From Marinomonas shanghaiensis (GTDB lineage: Bacteria > Pseudomonadota > Gammaproteobacteria > Pseudomonadales > Marinomonadaceae): a DNA stretch of 64,000 bases. Positions 36,843 through 46,118 of the stretch are shown here, in pieces; the stretch's first letter is position 1, and each line of letters opens with the position of its first letter. A program made the position numbers and the translations under genes. Below the pieces are notes generated by a model. That model saw only the letters and a program-made list of their open reading frames with translations. It was not told the origin of the DNA and did not search any database. The stretch lies in contig NZ_QGOK01000014.1 of assembly GCF_003259175.1 (NCBI RefSeq), positions 62,001 through 126,000 on the forward strand, read 5' to 3'.

Positions 36843-36966
36843 AACATTCCCTCAAAGTATTTCCTTTCTTTGGATTGTACTCTTATTTTTATAAAAAATT
36901 GAATCTGTGTTCTTTTTTGTTTTCTAGTGATACTTCTTTCTGAAGGAAATGCTTAGCTATGTTCAG

Positions 36967-37024
36967 TTACACGCGGTGTTTCTGAGAGGTAGGCGGTAGT
37001 TTCGAGTAGAAACACAGCGTGTAA
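36967..37024. promoter_or_regulatory. 17-base inverted repeat, candidate MocR operator
   Basis: TTACACGCGGTGTTTCT (36967-36983) and AGAAACACAGCGTGTAA (37008-37024) match in 16 of 17 positions as an inverted repeat around 24 bases. Each arm itself contains ACAC-N3-GTGT. It lies between the divergent MocR gene and EamA, 53 bases before the EamA ATG. Confidence 0.55.
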
Positions 37025-37076
37025 TTGAGCGCCTTCGATATTGTTTAGAGCAGATTTTATTTACTAGGAACGAATA

Positions 37077-37988
37077 ATGAAACTACGAGACTTTGGCTTG
37101 CTGTTTGTTTTGATGGCATTATGGGGATTGAATTTCAGCGTGATCAAGCTTGGTGTGAACAGTGTTCATCCTTTGGTGCTTACCGCGTTGCGTTTTAGTT
37201 TTGCGGTGTTTCCTTTGATTTTTTTTATTAAGAAACCGGACGTGCCGTGGCGTTATTTGATCGCTTATGGCTTGTCTTTTGGTGTCGGCGTGTGGGGATT
37301 AACGACGTTATCGATAGGTGCGGGTGTCTCGGCGGGCATGGCGTCTTTGTTGTTGGACATGAGTGTGGTTAGCAGCTTATTGGTAGGTTGGTTGTGCTTA
37401 AACGAAACCATTACCCGCAATAAATTGCTTGGCGCTGGACTCGCGTTACTTGGGCTTGCTTTGATTATGCAAGCCCAAGGTGGTTCCGTGACTGGCAAGG
37501 GCTTAATTTTGGTATTGATGGCGTCTGTGTTTTGGAGCGTCAATGGTTTGATCGTAAAGCGCGCGAACACAAAAGCTATTTTTGCGTTTAATATATGGGG
37601 GATGGTGTTTGCTCCTTTGCCTTTGTTGTTATTAGCCGTTATGTCTGAAGGGATGCAAGTTGTCGCTGAGTTGCCGAATCAATTTACTCAATGGACATTA
37701 TTTTCTGCATTATTCCAAGCTTATCCGACCACACTGTTGGGCTACTGGTTTTGGAATAAAATGATCATGAAATATTCCGTTTCGACGGTCGCGCCAATGA
37801 CGTTATTGGTGCCTGTGTTTGGTATTTTAGGCGGTTATTGGTTTTACAACGAGCCAATAGAAACGAATCAGATCATCGCTGCTGTGCTGATTTTATTAGG
37901 TCTGTTTGTCGGGCAAATGGCATTGCCGCAATTACGTTTCTTTAAAAGACTGAGAGGTGATTCATGCAAGAAATCCACTATGTCCTGA
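37077..37988 (+). CDS. EamA-family (DMT) transporter
   Basis: The 303-aa protein has about ten membrane segments in two EamA repeats (residues 5-135 and 140-290), opening FVLMALWGLNFSVIKLG. It is a drug/metabolite-type exporter, often for amino acids or purines. It overlaps the LysE-type gene by 25 bases, so they are probably co-translated. The neighbouring MocR regulator suggests an amine or amino acid ligand. Confidence 0.9.
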   Translation: MKLRDFGLLFVLMALWGLNFSVIKLGVNSVHPLVLTALRFSFAVFPLIFFIKKPDVPWRYLIAYGLSFGVGVWGLTTLSIGAGVSAGMASLLLDMSVVSSLLVGWLCLNETITRNKLLGAGLALLGLALIMQAQGGSVTGKGLILVLMASVFWSVNGLIVKRANTKAIFAFNIWGMVFAPLPLLLLAVMSEGMQVVAELPNQFTQWTLFSALFQAYPTTLLGYWFWNKMIMKYSVSTVAPMTLLVPVFGILGGYWFYNEPIETNQIIAAVLILLGLFVGQMALPQLRFFKRLRGDSCKKSTMS

Positions 37989-38605
37989 TATTAATAGGGG
38001 CGTTTGTTGCTATGGCGAGTCCTGGGCCTGCGACATTGGCGATTGCATCTACGTCAATGAATCAGGGGAGAGTGCAAGGTTTGGCGTTAGCATTAGGTAT
38101 ACTCACAGGCTCGCTATTTTGGTCTTGTTCAGCAGCCTTTGGTTTAGGTGCTGTGCTGTATGCGAATGTTTGGCTATTCGAAAGCTTACGTTATGTTGGT
38201 GCAGTTTATTTATTATTCTTAGCTTACAAATCTTGCCGTTCAGCAATGGCTAATAAATCGGATGCAAGCAAAATGTTGGCCACGTTGGATACCAAACAAA
38301 GGTCTCTTCTCTCTGCGTATTTTCGTGGTTTGGCCATCCACTTAACCAATCCTAAAGCGATTTTGTTTCTAGGATCGTTATTCGCCATGGGGATGCCGAG
38401 TTCGGTTTCCACACAAGGTTTGTTGTCTGTGATTGCCTTATTAACGATTCAAAGTGCCTGCATAAATTTGGGCTACGCTGTGTTGTTTTCGAATCCAAAA
38501 ATGCGCCAAGGCTATTTCAAAATGAAACGCGGCTTTGACGCTGCCTTCGCACTCATGTTTGGCGCGGCAGGCATTAAAATATTGTTGAGTAAAGTAAATA
38601 TGTAA
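37964..38605 (+). CDS. LysE/RhtB-family exporter
   Basis: The 213-aa protein has six membrane segments and the family motif VAMASPGPATLAIASTSMNQG near the N terminus (LysE/RhtB G-x-x-x-S/T-P-G-P type). It exports amino acids or related compounds. The ATG follows GAGAGGTG within the end of EamA. Two exporters controlled from one promoter point to removal of the same metabolite. Confidence 0.92.
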   Translation: MQEIHYVLILIGAFVAMASPGPATLAIASTSMNQGRVQGLALALGILTGSLFWSCSAAFGLGAVLYANVWLFESLRYVGAVYLLFLAYKSCRSAMANKSDASKMLATLDTKQRSLLSAYFRGLAIHLTNPKAILFLGSLFAMGMPSSVSTQGLLSVIALLTIQSACINLGYAVLFSNPKMRQGYFKMKRGFDAAFALMFGAAGIKILLSKVNM

Positions 38606-38650
38606 CGCGGTATTTGCTATGATGCACTTTATTTTTCAGAGTGTTTTTCT

Positions 38651-39628
38651 ATGTACGACGCTTCTTTGTGGCAACCCAGTGCAGATCTTTCTATTTTGCA
38701 AAAGCGCGCTCAGTTACTGAAAGCGATTCGCGCTTTTTTTGATACTCGAGATGTGATGGAGGTGGACACTCAATGTTTGTCACTGGGCAGTATCACTGAT
38801 CCACATATTGAAGTGTTAACTAGCAAGACGCGCTCCCAAGGCCAAGACCTTACTTACTATCTTCAGACCTCTCCAGAGTTCGCTATGAAGCGTTTATTGT
38901 GTGCGGGTTCTGGTTCTATCTATCAATTAGGGAAAGTGTTTCGAGCCGAGGAAATAGGCCGTCGTCATAGCATCGAATTTACCATGTTGGAATGGTATCG
39001 AGTGGGTTTTGATCATTGGCAATTGATGGATGAGATCCAAGCTTTGTTGTCTGTGTTATTAGAGGATGCTTCGTTGACGTGCGAGCGACTCAGTTATCAA
39101 ATGGCATTTTTACGCCACACTGGACTGGATCCTTTTGCGGCGACAGTGTTCCAGTTACAAAAATGCGCTCATGAGCATACGGAATATGGCCTTCAAGAAA
39201 ATGATAGAGACACACTGCTGGAGCTGCTTTTTTCCAGTGTTGTAGAGCCTGCTATTGGCAAATATGTCCCTTGTTTTGTGCACAGTTATCCCGCTTCTCA
39301 AGCGGCCCTTGCTAAAACGCATTTGGACGAAAAAGGCCAGCAAGTCGCGGCCCGTTTTGAGCTGTATTGGCAAGGTATGGAACTGGCAAATGGCTACCAC
39401 GAATTGACCGATGCCAAAGAGCAAGCAAGGCGTTTTGCTGAAGACAAGGCAACACGCCAAGAAATGCGTTTGGCGAATCGGCAATTTGATGAACGATTGA
39501 TTACGGCCTTAGGTAATGGCTTACCGGATTGTGCGGGCGTGGCGTTAGGCGTGGATCGGTTGTTGATGTTATTGTGTCATAAGTCGCATATTGCTGAGGT
39601 CTTACCCTTTGCTCACGCTAGAGCTTAA
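38651..39628 (+). CDS. epmA: EF-P--(R)-beta-lysine ligase EpmA
   Basis: The 325-aa class-II lysyl-tRNA-synthetase-like protein lacks an anticodon-binding domain, as EpmA does. Motif 2 and 3 segments are visible: FRAEEIGRRHSIEFTMLEWY and GVALGVDRLLML. It attaches (R)-beta-lysine to Lys34 of EF-P. Its partner genes epmB and efp are at 26037-27875. It stands alone after the LysE gene. It shares no operon with efp. Confidence 0.96.
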   Translation: MYDASLWQPSADLSILQKRAQLLKAIRAFFDTRDVMEVDTQCLSLGSITDPHIEVLTSKTRSQGQDLTYYLQTSPEFAMKRLLCAGSGSIYQLGKVFRAEEIGRRHSIEFTMLEWYRVGFDHWQLMDEIQALLSVLLEDASLTCERLSYQMAFLRHTGLDPFAATVFQLQKCAHEHTEYGLQENDRDTLLELLFSSVVEPAIGKYVPCFVHSYPASQAALAKTHLDEKGQQVAARFELYWQGMELANGYHELTDAKEQARRFAEDKATRQEMRLANRQFDERLITALGNGLPDCAGVALGVDRLLMLLCHKSHIAEVLPFAHARA

Positions 39629-39675
39629 TCATGTTACGACAAGTTATGAGCGATAATAACAACAAGGTATTTTAG

Positions 39676-41976
39676 ATGAGCGCATTGAAAGACAAGTACG
39701 CTTTTAACATGAGATGGCTATTTTCGTCTAGGCAGCTCATTTGGCTGTATCTTGGCGTCTTTTTGGTGGTGGTATTGCTGATTTGGAAAGGCGGAGAGGC
39801 TTTACGGAACCAGCAAATCAAAGCTTTACGAATTGACTCTTTTGAGCAGTTGAATCAGCTTGCTAGCGTGCTTGAAAGTGCCATTGCTAAGTATCAGCAC
39901 ATGCCGACGCTATTAGCTTCAAACGATAGGGTAAAAAAGGCGCTGCGTGATGGTTTAGAGTCGGACATTAATCAGCTTAATCGTGAACTTGAACAAATTA
40001 ACCGTATCACCGAAGCATCAGACAGTTATATTTTAAACACCGATGGTTTAACCATTGCCGCCTCGAATTATCGAGAAGAGGCCAGCTTTGTTGGTGGCAA
40101 TTTTTCTTTTCGTCCCTATTTTAAAGAGGCTATTCAAGGCAAGCCAGGACGTTATTATGCGCTTGGCACCACGTCTAACCGCCGAGGCTATTATTTTTCA
40201 TACCCTGTTTATGACGGCAGTTCGATCATAGGTATTGCGGTCGTCAAAGTGGACTTAACACAATTTGAAAAGCGTTTTGCCAGTCAAAATTATGAATTTC
40301 TTTTATTAGATCCAGATAACATAGTGTTTAGTAGCTCTCGGCCACATTGGTTATATCGCGTGTTAGGGGAGCTATCTCATATTGAGTTACAACGTATTGC
40401 CGACTCTCAGCGCTACTTTGGGCAGTCGATTGAAAAGCTAGCGATTGTTTATCAAAAGCCGTTTGATGAAAAGTCGCAGATTGTTGATGTGTTGGAAAAC
40501 ACCGTCACGAACGGTACAGAGGAATTGCAGCGGCTCTCTTTTTTAAGAATGAGTCGTCCTATTCGGCTGTTGGATTTCCAAATATCCATTTTGGCGCCGC
40601 TAAAAATTATCAACGAGGAGATCTCCCTATGGCGAGCCATTTTCGCGGGTGGTGTCACTATTACGGCCTTGTTGTTCGGTTTGGCTATGCTGCGTCGTCG
40701 AATGCTTAGAGAGCGTTCCGATGCCAATGAAATGACACGCCACAACCAAGCGTATATTCGTGAAGTCATCCAAAATACACAAGCGGGTTTGGTGACCTTG
40801 GATGAACACCACAAAATAGAATCTTTTAATCCAGCGGTGGAACGACTGGTGGGACGACCTTTGGCTCCTTTAGTTGGGCAGCCACTGGGGCGGTTATTTC
40901 AACCCGATGAACAAGACGCTAGCTCTCTCTCTTCCCATGCAGACTTTTGGGATGCTACCAATGATTTAGGTATTAAAGTGCTGACTCGGGAAGGGCATTT
41001 ATGCTATTCCAATCAGGCCGTTCCAGTTGAAATGACCTTGTGTAAAATGCAGTTACCAAATCGGTTGAGCTATCTGGTCACTTTTCATGACATGACCGAG
41101 CGCAAACGTTATGAGCAAGACATTACTCAGGCGCGAATAGAATTAGAGGCACGAGTAAAAGAACGTACCGTTGAGTTAGAGGGCGCTAATATTCGATTGC
41201 GTCACGAGATAGAAGAGCATAAAGGAACGCAACGGGAGTTGATTCAAACCGCGAAGTTGGCAGTATTAGGGCAATTAAGTGCGGGGTTAAACCATGAATT
41301 AAACCAGCCTTTGACTGCGATTCGAGCCTTTGCCGGAAACGGTTTGAAGTTTTTAGACCGCGGTCAATACGAACAAGCCCATACGAATTTGCAGCACATT
41401 AGCCAATTAGGCCACCACATGGGCGATATTATTGCGCGCTTTAAGGTCTTTGCGCGCAAAGGCGATGTTCACCAAGGGCCGATTGCTGTGCAAACCGCGA
41501 TAATGGGCGCATTGAAAATCATGGGGCCACGTTACAAAGAAGTGGGCATCGAGTTGCAGGTGACAGAGGATCAAGGTTTTATCGTGAATGGCGATATGGT
41601 CTTTTTGGAGCAAGTACTGGTGAATCTTTTAGCCAATGCAGCCGATGCTATATTAGAGGCATCGGATAACCCTAAATGTGTGTGTATCGAGCAAACTTGC
41701 GAGGAAAATCATATTGTGATTTGTGTTCAAGACTCGGGTAACGGTTTGAGTGATGATGCGATTCGACATTTGTTTGAGCCGTTTTTCACGTCTAAATCGT
41801 CAGGTTTAGGATTGGGGCTAGGCTTGTCTATTAGTCAGCGTATTGTGGAAGCAATGGGCGGGCAAATTAGCGCCTATAATCGAGATGCTGGCGGTGCCGA
41901 GTTTTGTGTTAGGCTACCTCGTTTTAATCACCAGTCGTCCCAGTCTCTTTCTAAAGAGTCTAAAGAGGAAATCTAA
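39676..41976 (+). CDS. dctB: DctB-like sensor histidine kinase
   Basis: The 766-aa protein has an N-terminal membrane segment (about 21-38), a periplasmic Cache sensor domain (40 to about 300), a second membrane segment (about 320), a PAS domain (about 360-480), a coiled coil, HisKA with GLNHELNQPLTAIRAF (phospho-His) and an HATPase domain with N box (NLLANAADAI) and G boxes. This layout is that of DctB, which senses C4-dicarboxylates. The stop overlaps the response regulator start by one base. The nearest dicarboxylate-type transporter is dctPQM at 51097-54551. Confidence 0.88.
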   Translation: MSALKDKYAFNMRWLFSSRQLIWLYLGVFLVVVLLIWKGGEALRNQQIKALRIDSFEQLNQLASVLESAIAKYQHMPTLLASNDRVKKALRDGLESDINQLNRELEQINRITEASDSYILNTDGLTIAASNYREEASFVGGNFSFRPYFKEAIQGKPGRYYALGTTSNRRGYYFSYPVYDGSSIIGIAVVKVDLTQFEKRFASQNYEFLLLDPDNIVFSSSRPHWLYRVLGELSHIELQRIADSQRYFGQSIEKLAIVYQKPFDEKSQIVDVLENTVTNGTEELQRLSFLRMSRPIRLLDFQISILAPLKIINEEISLWRAIFAGGVTITALLFGLAMLRRRMLRERSDANEMTRHNQAYIREVIQNTQAGLVTLDEHHKIESFNPAVERLVGRPLAPLVGQPLGRLFQPDEQDASSLSSHADFWDATNDLGIKVLTREGHLCYSNQAVPVEMTLCKMQLPNRLSYLVTFHDMTERKRYEQDITQARIELEARVKERTVELEGANIRLRHEIEEHKGTQRELIQTAKLAVLGQLSAGLNHELNQPLTAIRAFAGNGLKFLDRGQYEQAHTNLQHISQLGHHMGDIIARFKVFARKGDVHQGPIAVQTAIMGALKIMGPRYKEVGIELQVTEDQGFIVNGDMVFLEQVLVNLLANAADAILEASDNPKCVCIEQTCEENHIVICVQDSGNGLSDDAIRHLFEPFFTSKSSGLGLGLGLSISQRIVEAMGGQISAYNRDAGGAEFCVRLPRFNHQSSQSLSKESKEEI

Positions 41977-43334
41977 TGCCGGACAGCAAGCAAGTACTTT
42001 TAATTGATGATGAGCAAGCGGTTCGTATGGCCATTTCTCAGACTTTGCAGCTTGAAGATTTTCAAGTTCTTGAGTTTGCATCAGCGCAAGGCGTGGTGGA
42101 AAGGTTGTCTTTAGATTGGTCTGGCGTGATTGTGAGTGACATCAACCTTCCAGGCAAAAGTGGTCTTGAACTGTTCGAAGAAGTGAAAAAGATTGATGCA
42201 GAGATCCCCTTTATTCTGATCACAGGTCACGGTGATATCAGCATGGCGGTGAGCGCCATTCGGGATGGCGCCTATGATTTTATTGAAAAGCCTTTTTCCA
42301 ATGAAGATTTTCTTGAAGTGGTGCGCCGTGCTTCAGAGAAAAGACGCTTAACCCTAGAAAACCGTAATTTACGTTTAGAATTGGTTGCGCAGAATGCGCC
42401 TGGCCCAAGGATTATTGGTAATACGCCGGGGATTCATCGTTTGCGTCAGGCCCTATTGCATGTGGCGGACACCGGGGCGGATATTTTGATTCAGGGAGAA
42501 ACCGGCACAGGAAAAGAGTTGGTGGCGCGTTATATCCATGAGCACAGTTCTCGTCGAGGTCGTACATTCGTGGCAATTAATTGTGGTGCAGTGCCGGATT
42601 CGATTATGGAATCTGAACTCTTTGGCCATGAAAAAGGTGCCTTTACCGATGCCAAAGCTCAACGTATTGGTAAGTTGGAACACGCCAATGGCGGCACACT
42701 CTTTTTAGATGAAATTGAAAGCATGCCCATGTCGATGCAAATTCGTTTGTTGCGTGTATTAGAAGAGCGCCGTTTAGAGCGTTTGGGCTCTAATACAGCG
42801 ATTGATCTGGACCTGCGCATTTTGGCGGCCACTAAAGTGGATTTAAAACAACTGAGCGAAAGTGGGACGTTTCGTGAAGATTTGTATTACCGACTCAACG
42901 TCGTACGAGTTGACATTCCGCCACTACGGGAACGCAAAGATGATATTTCCTTGCTGTGGCAGCACTTTTGTCTGGTCGCTATTGCGCAATATAAGCGTGA
43001 GTCGGAACCACTGTCTGCTGCGCGTATGCACAGTTTGTTAAGTTATGATTGGCCTGGGAATGTGCGTGAGTTACGCAATCTCGCCGAGCGCTATGTGCTG
43101 ATGGGAGAAGCGGGTTCGTTTGAGTTTGATCAGATCATTATCAATGAAAACAATCCCGGTGTAATGACGCTACCAGAACAGATAGAGCGCTTTGAAAAAA
43201 CGCTACTAGAACAAGAACTGCTGCGTCAAAAAGGCTCCATCAAAGACACCATGGATGCGCTTGGGCTACCGCGTAAAACCCTCTACGATAAAATGCGTAA
43301 ATACGGGCTGGATAAAGATATTTACAAACAATAA
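41976..43334 (+). CDS. dctD: DctD-like sigma-54-dependent response regulator
   Basis: The 452-aa protein has a receiver domain (phospho-Asp in VIVSDINLPGKSG), an AAA+ domain with Walker A GETGTGKELVARYI and Walker B GGTLFLDEIES, and a C-terminal Fis-type helix-turn-helix (KDTMDALGLPRKTLYDKMRK). It should activate sigma-54 RNA polymerase when phosphorylated by the adjacent kinase. The sigma-54 contact loop reads GAFTDA instead of the usual GAFTGA. It is co-translated with dctB. Confidence 0.9.
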   Translation: MPDSKQVLLIDDEQAVRMAISQTLQLEDFQVLEFASAQGVVERLSLDWSGVIVSDINLPGKSGLELFEEVKKIDAEIPFILITGHGDISMAVSAIRDGAYDFIEKPFSNEDFLEVVRRASEKRRLTLENRNLRLELVAQNAPGPRIIGNTPGIHRLRQALLHVADTGADILIQGETGTGKELVARYIHEHSSRRGRTFVAINCGAVPDSIMESELFGHEKGAFTDAKAQRIGKLEHANGGTLFLDEIESMPMSMQIRLLRVLEERRLERLGSNTAIDLDLRILAATKVDLKQLSESGTFREDLYYRLNVVRVDIPPLRERKDDISLLWQHFCLVAIAQYKRESEPLSAARMHSLLSYDWPGNVRELRNLAERYVLMGEAGSFEFDQIIINENNPGVMTLPEQIERFEKTLLEQELLRQKGSIKDTMDALGLPRKTLYDKMRKYGLDKDIYKQ

Positions 43335-43368
43335 TAGACGCTCTTGTGTAGTCGCTATTACCAACACT

Positions 43369-43402
43369 AATGGGCTTGATGATATTTCTAAGGCCCATTT
43401 TG
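43369..43402 (+). terminator. Probable terminator after dctD
   Basis: AATGGGC (43369-43375) and GCCCATT (43393-43399) can pair, followed by TTTGG. It falls between dctD and the TauE/SafE gene. Confidence 0.5.
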
Positions 43403-43411
43403 GTATTCTAA

Positions 43412-43426
43412 TGGCCTCATTTTTGC
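43412..43426 (+). promoter_or_regulatory. Candidate sigma-54 promoter before TauE/SafE gene
   Basis: TGGCCTC-ATTT-TTGC has the GG/GC spacing of a -24/-12 element, with the conserved TGGC and TTGC. The three middle bases differ from consensus. It is right after a sigma-54 activator gene but leaves a leader of only about 7 bases to the ATG at 43445. Confidence 0.3.
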
Positions 43427-43444
43427 TGACTTTTTGCCGACTGT

Positions 43445-44206
43445 ATGACTTTATCTGCGCTTTTGTTTGAGCAAGTATCGCCGCCTATCTTTTTTCTTCT
43501 TGTGCTTATTTCAGGAGTGACCTCTTTTTTCACCGCGAGCTTTGGTGCTGGTGGTGGGGTGATGTTGCTAGGAGTAATGGCGCAGGTCTTGCCGCCACAG
43601 TTGATTATTCCACTGCATGGCGTTGCGCAATTAGGGTCAAACGCTGGGCGCGCGGCCATGAGTTGGCGGCATATTGATTGGAAGTTGATCGGAGCTTTTT
43701 TGCCCGGTGCTTTGTTGGGGGCTTTTATTGGTAGCTTTGTGTTAGTGGCTTTACCTCCTGCCATTATGTACTTGACCATTGCCTTGTTTATTTTGTATCT
43801 ATGTTGGGGGCCTAAGTTACCTAAGATGGTTTTAGGAGCATGGGGAACCGTGATTGCGGGTGGTGTGACGACTTTTATTACACTGTTTGCCGGGGCGACA
43901 GGGCCCTTGGTCGCCGCGTTTGTTAAACAAATTCACGAGGATCGCTTTCGGACTGTGGCAACGTTTGCTATGGCGATGTCGTTACAGCATATTTTGAAGG
44001 TCGTCGTGTTTGAAGCGGCTGGTTTTCCTCTTAGTACGTGGTTACCTTTGTTAGTTTGTATGATTTTGAGTGGCGCATTGGGAACTTGGATCGGGCTGAA
44101 ATTGCTAAAACGCATGCCCGACCGCTATTTTCACCGTATTTTTAACCTAGTGTTGACGCTAATGGCGTTAAGATTAATTTGGCAGTCCTTTGCCTTAATG
44201 ATGTAA
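43445..44206 (+). CDS. TauE/SafE-family permease
   Basis: The 253-aa protein has about eight membrane segments in two repeats, with the family loops FGAGGGVMLLGVMA and FAGATGPLVAAF. Such permeases carry sulfite, sulfoacetate or other organic anions. The ATG at 43445 has no ribosome site, so a later start is possible. Location after dctBD may mean co-regulation, but a terminator-like hairpin separates them. Convergent with the gamma-glutamyltransferase gene. Confidence 0.88.
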   Translation: MTLSALLFEQVSPPIFFLLVLISGVTSFFTASFGAGGGVMLLGVMAQVLPPQLIIPLHGVAQLGSNAGRAAMSWRHIDWKLIGAFLPGALLGAFIGSFVLVALPPAIMYLTIALFILYLCWGPKLPKMVLGAWGTVIAGGVTTFITLFAGATGPLVAAFVKQIHEDRFRTVATFAMAMSLQHILKVVVFEAAGFPLSTWLPLLVCMILSGALGTWIGLKLLKRMPDRYFHRIFNLVLTLMALRLIWQSFALMM

Positions 44207-44232
44207 CGAGCTTAGTGCTAATCTCCTGGTGC

Positions 44233-45993
44233 TCAATCTCCCAGTACTAGGCCTTCTCGTCTTGGGTCTGCACCACCGAGTAAGGCATTATTATCGATGA
44301 CGATTCCTTGTACGCCAGAGTTTAAGTCTTGTATCGATACTTTGAAGCCCATCTCTGTAAGATTTTTTTCTAAAGCCGTCGCTTGGGTGTCCTTTTCAAT
44401 ATTAAAGGTGCCAAATTGGTTAAGCACATTAGGCAGTGAAATGGCATCTTGTATGTCCATTCCCCACTCAAGGTGTGCAATCAGTGTCTTAGCGACGTAA
44501 CCTATTATACGAGAACCGCCAGGAGAGCCGACGACCAAGTAGGGCTTATCATTTTTCATTACAATGGTAGGAGACATGGAAGAGCGAGGGCGTTTACCGG
44601 GTTCTAAACGATTGGCAATGGGATAGCCATCTTGATAGGTTTTAAAAGAAAAATCGGTCAATTCGTTGTTCAGCAAAAAACCATTGGTCATCAGATGGGA
44701 GCCAAAACCGTTTTCAATGGTGGTTGTGACCGAGACCGCATTGCCTTCTTTGTCGACGATGGAGATATGACTGGTCGAAGGTAACTCTATGGAAATGTCG
44801 TCAGCTTGTTTAACTGGGTGTCGCCATTCTGGTTCGCCTGCTGCAACAGAGGTTAAGGCTTTTCCTGGTGTGATTAATTTTGCCCGTTCGGCGAGGTAGC
44901 TTTTATCCAATAAACCTTGTGGCATAGGCACAAAGTCTGTGTCTGCTATGTAACGGCCACGATCAGCAAAAGCAAGACGAGATGCGTCACCGATAATTTG
45001 CCAAGCTTCTGGTGAATTGGCCCCTAATTTAGCAAGATCAAAGTGTTCGGTAATTCCCAATATTTGCCCAACCGTCAAGGCTCCAGAACTCGGTGGTCCC
45101 ATGCCACAAATGTCGTATTCCTTATAAGGCAAGCACACAGGGGCACGTTCTTTGATCCGGTAGCTGGCAAAATCTTTTTCCGATAATACACCTGGATTGT
45201 CGAGTGCACCGCGTACCTGAGAGATAATGTTTTGAGCAATTTGTCCACTGTAAAACTCGTCAGCGCCATAAGTGGCAAGTGTGCGTAGGGTTGTGTAGTA
45301 CTGGGTGTTTTGTAAACGGCTACCGGCTTCGACAGGTGTATCATCTAGATTAAAAAAATACGCTTTGGTTTCAGGATAGCGTGATAGGCGTTCGGCACTT
45401 TCTTTGATGGCACCAGCCAAGCGTGGTGAGACAATAAAGCCTTCTTGAGCGAGTTTTTCCGCTGGAGCCAATAGATCTGCCCACGGCATTTTTCCATAGC
45501 GAGTGTGAAGATCTCCCATGAGTTTGACTGTGCCTGGCGTGCCGACAGAACGGCCACCAACAACCGCGTCGTAGAAGGCAAGCGGTTCACCGTTTTCATC
45601 TTGAAAAAGTTCTGGTGTTGCTTCTTGTGGTGCTGTTTCGCGGCCATCAAAGGTGGTGAGCTTTTTATTGACGGCGTCGTAATACACCACGAAAGCGCCA
45701 CCGCCTAAACCTGAAGATTGTGGCTCGACTAACCCCAGTACCATTTGTACAGCAACCAGTGCGTCTATTGCTGAGCCGCCTGCTTTTAGCACATCGTAAC
45801 CGGCTTTGCTTGCCTCTGGGTTGGCTGTGGCGACCATGAAATCCTTTGCTTGCACGAGCGTCTTTTGTTGAATGCCACTCGCCCCTTCTGGGGCGACCGC
45901 ATCGGCAGCTTGTCCCGCTGCTAACGCCATTTGTCCGGTAACGAATAAACTCAGTAAACAGAAATGGGGTAACCAGCGTTTTTTGGGCGTCAT
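44233..45993 (-). CDS. ggt: Gamma-glutamyltransferase (periplasmic)
   Basis: The 586-aa precursor has a signal peptide (about residues 1-26, ending TGQMALAAG). Family segments include the catalytic Thr in STSHISIVDKEGNAVSVTTT, where autocleavage makes the small subunit, GPPSSGALTVGQILG, and VVGSPGGSRIIGYVAK. It hydrolyses or transfers the gamma-glutamyl group of glutathione and peptides. The frame runs upstream to 46035, but TAAGGA before the ATG at 45993 supports that start. It is downstream of the GntR gene, with a copy of the operator-like palindrome between them. Confidence 0.94.
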   Translation of the reverse strand: MTPKKRWLPHFCLLSLFVTGQMALAAGQAADAVAPEGASGIQQKTLVQAKDFMVATANPEASKAGYDVLKAGGSAIDALVAVQMVLGLVEPQSSGLGGGAFVVYYDAVNKKLTTFDGRETAPQEATPELFQDENGEPLAFYDAVVGGRSVGTPGTVKLMGDLHTRYGKMPWADLLAPAEKLAQEGFIVSPRLAGAIKESAERLSRYPETKAYFFNLDDTPVEAGSRLQNTQYYTTLRTLATYGADEFYSGQIAQNIISQVRGALDNPGVLSEKDFASYRIKERAPVCLPYKEYDICGMGPPSSGALTVGQILGITEHFDLAKLGANSPEAWQIIGDASRLAFADRGRYIADTDFVPMPQGLLDKSYLAERAKLITPGKALTSVAAGEPEWRHPVKQADDISIELPSTSHISIVDKEGNAVSVTTTIENGFGSHLMTNGFLLNNELTDFSFKTYQDGYPIANRLEPGKRPRSSMSPTIVMKNDKPYLVVGSPGGSRIIGYVAKTLIAHLEWGMDIQDAISLPNVLNQFGTFNIEKDTQATALEKNLTEMGFKVSIQDLNSGVQGIVIDNNALLGGADPRREGLVLGD

Positions 45994-46105
45994 AAAAATC
46001 CTTATTGATGCAATATAAATTGTTCTTACCATCAAAACAAAAAAACGCCACAGAGTGAAGTCTAATCAATGCCATGAAGATGTAAAAAATGCAAATACGC
46101 CGTAG

Positions 46106-46118
46106 GTCATACTATGAC
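46106..46118. promoter_or_regulatory. GTCATACTATGAC palindrome, copy 1
   Basis: A perfect 13-base palindrome (6-base arms, one-base centre) lies 112 bases before the gamma-glutamyltransferase ATG and overlaps the stop of the GntR gene. A second near-perfect copy is at 46961-46973, on the other side of the GntR gene. Confidence 0.6.

Noticed and set aside
45665-46075. 136-aa minus-strand frame overlapping the start of ggt
   Set aside because: Overlaps the signal peptide and N terminus of ggt in another frame, and reads as Arg-rich low-complexity sequence.
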